DNA of 36,938 nt from Bacillota bacterium. GTDB lineage: Bacteria; Bacillota; Clostridia; Oscillospirales; Acutalibacteraceae. The position numbers were made by a program, and so were the translations under genes. Position 1 is the stretch's first letter; each line of letters opens with the position of its first letter. Below are positions 7,417 through 13,822 of this stretch, in pieces. The stretch is from positions 1 to 36,938 of the forward strand of contig JAEZCC010000027.1 of assembly GCA_023412715.1 (NCBI GenBank), written 5' to 3'. Under the pieces are notes generated by a model. It searched no databases, was not told the origin of the DNA, and saw nothing but the letters and a program-made list of their open reading frames with translations.

Positions 7417-8363
7417 GCACAAAAACTGTAAACCGGCTGAAAACCGATTCCATTCTGCAGAGCCTCGGCTCCGTGATCGCCCTGGTGGGGCTGGTGATTG
7501 TCTTCAGCGTCATCAGCACCGATTTCCGCAGCATTGACAATATTCTTGCGCTGCTGAAGCAGGCGTCGGTCAACGGGCTGATTGCCTTCGGAATGACGGG
7601 CGTCATCCTGACGGGCGGCATCGATCTTTCGGTCGGCTCCACGCTGGCGCTGACCTCCATGCTGTGTGCGGCCATGGTGCGCGGGGGAGTTTCTCCGCTG
7701 CTGGCCATGCTGGCCGTGCTCGCGCTGGGCGTCGGGTTCGGCGGGGTGAGCGGCGTCCTCGTTACAAAAGGGCGTCTGCAGCCGTTTATCGCGACCCTGA
7801 TTACCATGACGGTCTTCCGCGGCCTGACCATGATTTTTTCTGGCGGCATGCCGATTTCAAATCTCGGCCAGGACCCGTTCCTCACCGGAATCGGGAAAGG
7901 GACCCTCCTGATGGTCCCGGTGCCCGTCTGGGTGATGCTGATTATGTTCGGCCTGTTCTTCTTCATGCTGAATAAGACCACGTTCGGCCGCCGGGTGTTC
8001 GCGACGGGCAGCAACGAAAAGGCCGCGAAGCTTGCCGGCGTGAACGTCAGCAAGACCAAAATCATTGTTTACGTCATCTCGGGCCTCACCTCCGCGCTGG
8101 CCGGCCTCATCCTTCTTTCAAGGCTCGGTTCCGCGCAGCCGACCATCGGCACGGGCTATGAAATGGACGCCATCGCCGCTGTGGTCCTCGGCGGGACCAG
8201 CATGTCGGGCGGCCGCGGCAAGATTTACGGGACCCTGGTCGGCGTCGTCATCATCGCGGTCCTGAACAACGGGCTGAACATCATGAACGTTTCGTCGTAT
8301 TACCAGGACGTCGTCAAAGGGCTTGTGATTCTTCTGGCGGTGCTTTCGGACCGGAAGCGGTAA
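7413..8363 (+). CDS. rbsC: Ribose ABC transporter permease
   Basis: A 316-residue polytopic membrane protein of the RbsC/AraH permease family. It has about eight to ten hydrophobic segments and the family signatures FGMTGVILTGGIDLSVGS, FATGSNEKAAKLAGVNV and VVLGGTSMSGGRGKIYGT. It forms the transmembrane channel and pairs with RbsA. The ATG overlaps the rbsA stop by four bases, giving tight translational coupling. The length and motifs are normal for the family. Confidence 0.93.
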   Translation: MSTKTVNRLKTDSILQSLGSVIALVGLVIVFSVISTDFRSIDNILALLKQASVNGLIAFGMTGVILTGGIDLSVGSTLALTSMLCAAMVRGGVSPLLAMLAVLALGVGFGGVSGVLVTKGRLQPFIATLITMTVFRGLTMIFSGGMPISNLGQDPFLTGIGKGTLLMVPVPVWVMLIMFGLFFFMLNKTTFGRRVFATGSNEKAAKLAGVNVSKTKIIVYVISGLTSALAGLILLSRLGSAQPTIGTGYEMDAIAAVVLGGTSMSGGRGKIYGTLVGVVIIAVLNNGLNIMNVSSYYQDVVKGLVILLAVLSDRKR

Positions 8364-8437
8364 GGGCCTCGCCTGTGATCTTTCAGATTTCAAAACATCC
8401 ATTCGATATAAATTTTTCAGAAAAGGAAGGTATTTGT

Positions 8438-9397
8438 ATGAAAAGGTTTCTCTCGGCAATTCTGACGGCATCTCTGGTGTTCACGCTGACCGCCTGCAGC
8501 ACGGGCGTGGAGCAGACGTCTTCGGCGGGGTCCGCGGCGTCTTCGGAAGGGGCTTCCGCGGCTTCGCAGGCCGCGGGCCTCAAAAACAAGACGATAGGGC
8601 TTTCCGTTTCCACGCTGACCAACCCGTTCTTCGTGACGCTGTCGAACGGCGCGAAAGCGGAGGCCCAGAAGCTTGGCATGTCGCTCACCGTGGTTGACGC
8701 GGGCGACGACACCGCAAAGCAGACGAACGACATCGAGGACCTGATCTCCAAGAACATCGGCGTGCTGATTGTCAACCCGGTCGATTCCGACGCCGTCGCT
8801 CCGGCAGTCAAGGACGCCAAAGCAAAAGGCATCAAGATTATTTCCGTGGACCGTGTTGTGAACGGCGTGGACGTCGACTGCAAAATCGCATCGGATAACG
8901 TGATGGGCGCCAAGCTTGCGACCGAGTACCTCATCAGCCTGGTCGGCAAAAACGCGAAGGTCGCCCAGCTGGAAGGCATCCCCGGCGCTTCCGCTACGGT
9001 CGACAGGGGCAAGGGCTTCCACGAGGCCGCGGACGGCAGCCTGAACGTCGTCGCCAGCCAGACCGCGCAGTTTGACCGCGCCAAAGGTCTGAACGTGACG
9101 GAAAACATCCTGCAGGCGCACGGCGACCTGAAGGGGATCTTTGCCCAGAACGACGAAATGGCTCTCGGCGCTGTCGAGGCTGTCTCCGCCGCGAAAAAGA
9201 ATATCGTCATCGTTGGGTTCGACGCGACGGACGACGGGCAGAGCGCCGTCAAGTCGGGCAAAATGGCCGCGACCGTCGCCCAGAAGCCGGATCTGATGGG
9301 TTCCACCGCGATTGACAACGCGCAGAAGCTCATCAACGGCGAAACAGTCCCCGCAAGCATCCCGGTGGAGGTCTCCCTGATTAAAAAGGCAGGCTGA
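8438..9397 (+). CDS. rbsB: Ribose-binding lipoprotein
   Basis: A 319-residue sugar-binding protein of the RbsB (periplasmic binding protein type I) family. It starts with a lipoprotein signal peptide ending in LTAC (lipidated Cys20), then a Ser/Ala linker, then the binding domain (TIGLSVSTLTNPFFVTLSNG; DLISKNIGVLIVNPVDSDAV; GIFAQNDEMALGAVEA; IVGFDATDDGQSAVKSG). The start at 8438 is supported by AAGGAAGG at 8423-8430 and by the signal peptide. It captures ribose outside the membrane for RbsC. It is last in the operon and is followed by a strong terminator. Confidence 0.93.
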   Translation: MKRFLSAILTASLVFTLTACSTGVEQTSSAGSAASSEGASAASQAAGLKNKTIGLSVSTLTNPFFVTLSNGAKAEAQKLGMSLTVVDAGDDTAKQTNDIEDLISKNIGVLIVNPVDSDAVAPAVKDAKAKGIKIISVDRVVNGVDVDCKIASDNVMGAKLATEYLISLVGKNAKVAQLEGIPGASATVDRGKGFHEAADGSLNVVASQTAQFDRAKGLNVTENILQAHGDLKGIFAQNDEMALGAVEAVSAAKKNIVIVGFDATDDGQSAVKSGKMAATVAQKPDLMGSTAIDNAQKLINGETVPASIPVEVSLIKKAG

Positions 9398-9423
9398 CGC
9401 CCCGGCCGAACGGGAAAATCAGC

Positions 9424-9460
9424 AAAACGGTCCGGCGCCGAAAAGGCGCCGGACCGTTTT
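9424..9460. terminator. Bidirectional terminator between rbsB and the HPr gene
   Basis: A perfect 16-base stem (9424-9439 with 9445-9460) closes a five-base loop and has A4 on one side and T4 on the other. It can therefore end both the ribose operon (plus) and the PTS operon (minus), whose last stop is at 9493. Confidence 0.85.
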
Positions 9461-9492
9461 CGGCACTTTCCGCGGCCGACGCGGGCAGGGGC

Positions 9493-9762
9493 CTACTCTT
9501 CCAGCTCGTTTTCAATCAGGGATTTCAGCTCCCTGCAGGCCTGCTCCTCGTCCGGCCCGTCGGCGGTGATGGTCAGCTCCACTCCCGCGACGGCGCCCAG
9601 GCGAAGGATAGCCGTGATGCTCTTGGCGTTCGACCTGTCGTCGGAGCCCGGCTTCTGCAGCCAGACGGCAGAGGAATAGGACGCGGCCTTTCTGGCTACC
9701 TTGGTCGCCGGGCGGGCGTGAAGGCCTATTTTGTTTTTTACTGTGGCATGAACCGAATACAT
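9493..9762 (-). CDS. HPr-type phosphocarrier protein
   Basis: An 89-residue HPr protein. GLHARPAT carries the phospho-accepting His15. The segment SNAKSITAILRLG carries Ser48, which aligns with the regulatory Ser46 of Gram-positive HPr, so it could also be a substrate of HPr kinase. It is the last gene of the PTS operon, 17 bases after the BtpA/SgcQ gene, with AGGTGA before the ATG. In the PTS, HPr passes phosphate from Enzyme I to EIIA. A dedicated HPr here, with an Enzyme I at 16401, suggests a private relay; equally this could be the only HPr of the cell. Confidence 0.92.
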   Translation of the reverse strand: MYSVHATVKNKIGLHARPATKVARKAASYSSAVWLQKPGSDDRSNAKSITAILRLGAVAGVELTITADGPDEEQACRELKSLIENELEE

Positions 9763-9779
9763 TCTGCGTCACCTGTCAT

Positions 9780-10586
9780 TTACAATAATTTCGCCGCTTT
9801 GATATACTCCTGCGCCTTTTTCGCGTCGACGGGGTTCCAGAGGATTCCGTCCTTTTTGATGCTCGTGCCGACGATGACGCCGTCAGCGTACGGAAACAGG
9901 CTGGCAATGTTGCCGGCGCTGCTCCCGCTGCCGATGATCAGCGGCACTTCCGGGAATCTTTTCTTAATAGCGGCGAGCTTGGAGCTTTCGGGCGGCAGGC
10001 CCGCCCTCGGCCCTCCGAACAGGGCCCCTGCGATCGGCATGTTCATAATGCCGGCGTCTACCATGCTCTCGGAAGTGCGGGTGTCCAGGCAGGTTCCGGC
10101 GTGCGCCTCAAAATAGGTGTACACGCGGACCTCTTCCGCGCCGATCTGTTTCTGGTAGCGGAAGATTTCGCCCGGGCAGTAGCTCTGGGGGCCGAACAGG
10201 CCGACATAGCTGTTGCTCACATAAGTCCTCACAAATTTTGCCCCAATCGCTTTTGCAACCGCTAAAGTGGCAAACGGGTCGATTAAAACGCCGCAGCCAT
10301 AAGGAATTGTCAGTGTCTCCGCGACCTCCGCGGCAATCCGGGTATAGCAGGCGACCGTCTCCGGGCCGACCTTGTTGAGGTAGGGGCGGTCGCCTTCATT
10401 GGCGAACACGACGGCGTCGAAACCGGCCTCGGTAAGGATTTTCGCTTCTTCTTTCAGGCGGACGATCTGATCCTGAAGCGTGACGGAGGGATCGGCGTAG
10501 TAGGTCCCCGGCAGCGCCTGCATATGAAGGCAGCCGATCACCGGTTTCGGCACGCCGAAGGTTTTCAAGTGTTGCTCCATTAACAT
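9780..10586 (-). CDS. BtpA/SgcQ family TIM-barrel protein
   Basis: A 268-residue protein of the BtpA/SgcQ family. It shows VIGCLHMQALPGT near the N-terminus, GFDAVVFANEGDRPY, IPYGCGVLIDPFATLAVAKA, and a phosphate-loop-like C-terminal IIGSGSSAGNIASLFPYADG with GTSIKKDG, as in phosphate-binding TIM barrels. The start at 10586 is chosen because GGAGG (10597-10601) is ten bases away; an ATG two codons later is possible. In E. coli sgcQ also lies in a PTS cluster. The reaction is not established; a sugar-phosphate enzyme for the imported PTS product is the natural inference. It is the only non-PTS enzyme in the operon. Confidence 0.85.
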   Translation of the reverse strand: MLMEQHLKTFGVPKPVIGCLHMQALPGTYYADPSVTLQDQIVRLKEEAKILTEAGFDAVVFANEGDRPYLNKVGPETVACYTRIAAEVAETLTIPYGCGVLIDPFATLAVAKAIGAKFVRTYVSNSYVGLFGPQSYCPGEIFRYQKQIGAEEVRVYTYFEAHAGTCLDTRTSESMVDAGIMNMPIAGALFGGPRAGLPPESSKLAAIKKRFPEVPLIIGSGSSAGNIASLFPYADGVIVGTSIKKDGILWNPVDAKKAQEYIKAAKLL

Positions 10587-10680
10587 AAGTATGATTCCTC
10601 CATTAGAATATTTGCCGTATGGCACCGGCAGAAAGAAGGGCCTGCGTTTCGGGCCGCCCGCATGCGGAACGCGGCGGGGG

Positions 10681-11523
10681 TCAGGTCATAATGTTGCACA
10701 GCGACAGCACGATGGCCGCGAGGAAAATGACGATGATGACCGTGACCGGTTTGACGCGCTTCCGCAGCAGGGCGTAGATGCCGAGGAAAATAGCCATCGG
10801 CAGCAGGGCTGGCATGATCTGGTCCAGAATGGACTGGATTTTGGTCACGTTTTTCCCGACCGTAAAGCTGAGCGGGGTCGTGACGGGAATCGTCGTTGCG
10901 ACAAGGCACCCCAGCACCGTCATGCCCATTGCGCCGAGGCCTTCCGTAATCTGCTTGATCAGCCCGCCGCTCAGGATTTTGGTCACGGCGTTCTTGCCGA
11001 GCTTATAACCGGAAAAATAGGTCGCGTAGCTGACCCCCAGGGCGTAAACGGAAAAGAGAAGCACGACCAGAATCGGCCCGAGGGGGTTCCCCTGGGAAGC
11101 CAGCCCGATGCCCATGGCAAGAAGGATGACCTTCACCAGGCCCTGCGTAATGCTGTCGCCGATGCCGGCCATCGGGCCCATCAGCGCGGTCTTCAGGTTG
11201 TTGATGGAATCGTCGTCGATGTCCGCGTGGTTCGCGCGCTGTTCCTCCAGCGCGGCGATCATGCCGGGAATGACCGCGCCCCAGGTATTCTCCGTGTTGT
11301 AATAGGTCAGGTGGCGCGTCATGCCTTCGGCAAGCTTGCCCTTGTCGTTCTTATAGAGCTTTTTCAGGACCGGAATCATGCACTGGCAGAAGCCGAGGCC
11401 CATCATGCGCTCGTAGTTGTAGCAGATCTGGCCCCAGCAGACCCAGTTGAACCAGGACCTGCGCAGCGTCTTCTTGTCGAGGGAAACGGTCTGGGTCTGT
11501 TCGTTTTTTGCGAGATCGCTCAT
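10681..11523 (-). CDS. PTS mannose/fructose/sorbose-family EIID
   Basis: A 280-residue EIID subunit of the mannose-type PTS. Recognisable features are the N-terminal LRRSWFNWVCWGQICYNYER, GLGFCQCMIPVLKKLY, the ALMGPMAGIGDSITQG core motif, and hydrophobic C-terminal helices. With EIIC it forms the sugar-translocating membrane complex, a subunit found only in this PTS family. The ATG overlaps the EIIC stop by four bases. The substrate (mannose, fructose, sorbose, an amino sugar or other) cannot be read from sequence alone. Confidence 0.92.
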   Translation of the reverse strand: MSDLAKNEQTQTVSLDKKTLRRSWFNWVCWGQICYNYERMMGLGFCQCMIPVLKKLYKNDKGKLAEGMTRHLTYYNTENTWGAVIPGMIAALEEQRANHADIDDDSINNLKTALMGPMAGIGDSITQGLVKVILLAMGIGLASQGNPLGPILVVLLFSVYALGVSYATYFSGYKLGKNAVTKILSGGLIKQITEGLGAMGMTVLGCLVATTIPVTTPLSFTVGKNVTKIQSILDQIMPALLPMAIFLGIYALLRKRVKPVTVIIVIFLAAIVLSLCNIMT

Positions 11524-12320
11524 CTTTCTTCCTCCTCCTCCGCCGATACGTCCGTGCCGGAATCGCCCTGCAGGATGGCGTTGTTCTTAAATGTGTAAAG
11601 CAGATGCAGAATGCCGAACGCCGCGCCAAGAAGCGCAACCGGCATGGTGGTCAGCTTGAGGTATGCGGCCAGCACAAACCCGACGATGAAGAACGGAATC
11701 AGGGACTTCTTCATCAGGAAGCTCATCAGCATGGCAAGGCCGAGGGCGGGGATCAGGTGGCCGACCAGCTTCAGGATGGAGATGACCTGCGTCGGGATGC
11801 TCGACAGCATCGCCTGCAGGAAGTTGGCGCCGAAGTAGACGCACAGGAACGACGGGATAAAGTAAGTCAGGAACGGAATGATCTGCGAGGCGAGCATGTT
11901 CATCAGAATCACGCCGCGCGTGTCGCCCTGTGCGGCGTATTTGTCCGCTTTATGAACCCAGATGGAGTTCAGGGACATCTTCGCGTTCGCGCACAGCAGG
12001 CCCAGCAGGCCCAGCGGGACCGCTATGGTCAGCCCGACGGACGGATCCGCTTTCGCAAGCATGGTCATCGCCACACCCAGGTAGCCAGCCAGCGCCATGT
12101 CCGACGGCAGCGCGCCGCCGATGGCGACCATGCCGATGTACGCCATCATGATTGTGGCGCCTGTTTTCAGCCCGTAGGTGACGTCCCCCATCATCAGGCC
12201 GTTGACCAGGCCGGCAATCAACGGGGCCCCAAAATAGCAGGACCACCGGAGCCACATCGGGAAGGCGGTCGCAACCAGCCAGGTCAGCAGTGCGACCACA
12301 AGAGCATAGACCAGAATCAT
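11520..12320 (-). CDS. PTS mannose/fructose/sorbose-family EIIC
   Basis: A 266-residue polytopic EIIC subunit. Many hydrophobic segments, LIAGLVNGLMMGDVTYGLKT, IGGALPSDMALAGYLGVAM and GLLGLLCANAKMSLNSIWVH fit the mannose/sorbose EIIC family. It forms the channel with EIID. The start has GGGAG upstream. A 95-base gap with a GC-rich inverted segment separates it from the EIIB gene, which may tune the ratio of soluble to membrane subunits. Confidence 0.92.
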   Translation of the reverse strand: MILVYALVVALLTWLVATAFPMWLRWSCYFGAPLIAGLVNGLMMGDVTYGLKTGATIMMAYIGMVAIGGALPSDMALAGYLGVAMTMLAKADPSVGLTIAVPLGLLGLLCANAKMSLNSIWVHKADKYAAQGDTRGVILMNMLASQIIPFLTYFIPSFLCVYFGANFLQAMLSSIPTQVISILKLVGHLIPALGLAMLMSFLMKKSLIPFFIVGFVLAAYLKLTTMPVALLGAAFGILHLLYTFKNNAILQGDSGTDVSAEEEEER

Positions 12321-12415
12321 ACAATATCAACTCCCTCTAAAATTTTACCGGATCGGACTCGCTCGAAATGAATTCTGCGGGCGGCGGCTGCGCCGCGCAT
12401 CCTCCGCCTTCGCCG

Positions 12416-12889
12416 CTAAAGCTTCGACGAAACGTCGATCTTCGCGTCGGAGTACAGCATCTGCAGGTAAACGGACACCCCTTTTTGCTGAAGCTGATGA
12501 ATCATCTCCTTTTCTTCCGGCGAGAGAAACACGTTTTTCGTGATCGCCTTTCTTGACGGGCCGGCCCCGATGTTGCCCAGATTCAGTTCCTTCATCTTTG
12601 GATTTGCCAGCGCGAGGCCCAGGGCATATTTGAGCTGCTTGAACAGAATCATGGCTTTTTCCCCGACTCCGCTGTCGGAAGCAATCCGTTCGGCCGCTTT
12701 CTCGACCGACGTGATTTCAATCCGGATCCCGGCGGGCGCCGCCATCGTCAGCACCTGCTTCATGAAATCATCCTTCGCAAGCTGATCGTCTACAATGACG
12801 ATGCGTTTCAGGCCCAGGTATTTCGACCACGAGGCGATAATCTGCCCGTGCACGAGCCGTTCATCGACGCGGTACAGTACGATTTCCAC
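12416..12889 (-). CDS. PTS mannose/fructose/sorbose-family EIIB
   Basis: A 157-residue EIIB subunit. The N-terminus VLYRVDERLVHGQI contains the phospho-accepting His14, and the rest (IVIVDDQLAKDDFMKQVLTMAAP; LNLGNIGAGPSRKAITKNVFLS) matches the family. It takes phosphate from EIIA and gives it to the sugar during transport. The start is GTG at 12889, supported by GAGGAGG eight bases upstream. EIIA and EIIB are separate proteins here, as in some mannose-type systems. Confidence 0.92.
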   Translation of the reverse strand: MEIVLYRVDERLVHGQIIASWSKYLGLKRIVIVDDQLAKDDFMKQVLTMAAPAGIRIEITSVEKAAERIASDSGVGEKAMILFKQLKYALGLALANPKMKELNLGNIGAGPSRKAITKNVFLSPEEKEMIHQLQQKGVSVYLQMLYSDAKIDVSSKL

Positions 12890-12921
12890 AATGGGTTCCT
12901 CCTCTTCGGTTTATGATACGG

Positions 12922-13344
12922 CTATCTGGCGCCGCCTTTGAGCTTTGCGGCGAAGTCCTGGATTCCCGCGGTGCCTTCCGCGACCGCAATGGCTTTCGCC
13001 TTTTTCAGATTGCAGGATTCCCTGCAGTTCAGCACCTCAATTAGCATCGGCAGATTCGCTCCCGTTACAATCTCCACCGGAACGGTCCCGCCGAGCTCGC
13101 CGAAAACGCGCGTGCCGGCGAGGAACGGGCTGCCGCTGAGAATGTCGCAGAGGATCAGCGTTCCGCCCCGGGGGGAAGAATCCGCCACAAACTTTCTGAT
13201 CGCCTCGGAAAGCTCGTCCATGCCGCACTCCGGCGGCACGGCGAGCGCCTTCACGCCGGGCCCCTGGCTGCCGACAATCATCTCGGCCGTTTTCAGGAGC
13301 TCCACGGAAAGGCTTCCGTGGCTCAATAATAAAAGGTCAAACAT
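12922..13344 (-). CDS. PTS mannose/fructose-family EIIA
   Basis: A 140-residue EIIA. The N-terminal LLLLSHGSLSVELLKTAEMI carries the phospho-accepting His9, and GTLILCDILSGSPFLAGTRV is the conserved core of the mannose EIIA fold. It is phosphorylated by HPr and passes phosphate to EIIB. It is the first gene of the operon, with AAGGAGG six bases before the ATG and a sigma-A promoter at 13418-13445. It may also phosphorylate or contact the PRD domains of the adjacent regulator. Confidence 0.92.
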   Translation of the reverse strand: MFDLLLLSHGSLSVELLKTAEMIVGSQGPGVKALAVPPECGMDELSEAIRKFVADSSPRGGTLILCDILSGSPFLAGTRVFGELGGTVPVEIVTGANLPMLIEVLNCRESCNLKKAKAIAVAEGTAGIQDFAAKLKGGAR

Positions 13345-13417
13345 GACAGACCTCCTTGTTATGTTTTCGCAGATTTCTCACGGCTATGGGGAGCCATTGG
13401 GATAACTGCATAGTTGA

Positions 13418-13445
13418 ATGATAGCATAATGAAAAAAATTGTCTA
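13418..13445 (-). promoter_or_regulatory. Sigma-A promoter of the PTS operon
   Basis: On the minus strand TAGACA (13440-13445), a 16-base spacer and TATCAT (13418-13423) give a usable sigma-A promoter about 75 bases before the EIIA start. No convincing sigma-54 element (TGGCAC-N5-TTGC) is seen between 13345 and 13500, which matters because LevR-type regulators normally drive sigma-54 promoters. Confidence 0.6.
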
Positions 13446-13472
13446 ATTTTTCAGAACAGCCTTCTTTGCGCG

Positions 13473-13666
13473 AAAGTGTGTCATTTCCGGATCGGCCTGT
13501 TCCGTGCCGGTTGGCCGCCGCGCCGCACCGGATCCGCCACGGCGGCGACACGCATTTCGTCGGCCCTGCCGGTCTGTGGCATGGAAAATCGGTAGAATCG
13601 ACACACTTTTCTTCGGAAAATCCGCGCAGGCCCGGTAAACGACACGGGGAGCGACGGAAATGACAC
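13473..13666. repeat. Cluster of GACAC motifs and inverted repeats between regulator and PTS operon
   Basis: Within about 190 bases GACAC occurs at 13547, 13600, 13641 and 13662 on the plus strand and once inverted at 13478-13482. Two of these extend into perfect inverted pairs: GTGTCATTTCCG (13478-13489) with CGGAAATGACAC (13655-13666), and AAAGTGTGTC (13473-13482) with GACACACTTT (13600-13609). They may be binding sites for the LevR-like protein with looping between them. Short frames across this stretch have no recognisable homology and I do not call a gene. Confidence 0.45.
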
Positions 13667-13714
13667 AGTATTTTCCTACTGTTAATAAAAATTTCACATT
13701 TTATTCTTTAATCA

Positions 13715-13743
13715 TTCACATATTTTTCTGTTTTCAGTATAGC
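13715..13743 (+). promoter_or_regulatory. Possible promoter of the LevR-like regulator
   Basis: TTCACA (13715-13720), a 17-base spacer and TATAGC (13738-13743) in an AT-rich region about 80 bases before the regulator ATG. The -35 is reasonable and the -10 weak. Confidence 0.4.
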
Positions 13744-13822
13744 GTAATAATAGAGAGAGTTATATTCCGAATTTTTAGCTATTAGATCTAAAATCTTTGC
13801 AATTGGCGGATGGTGAAAAGGC

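Noticed and set aside
13345..13500. Sigma-54 promoter for the PTS operon
   Set aside because: TGGCTCCCCATAGCC on the minus strand lacks the TTGC element and correct GG-to-GC spacing, while a good sigma-A promoter is present.
13439..13697. Short open frames of 74 and 84 codons on opposite strands between the PTS operon and the LevR-like gene
   Set aside because: No ribosome binding sites, no recognisable domains, and the two frames mirror each other in a region better explained by regulatory repeats.
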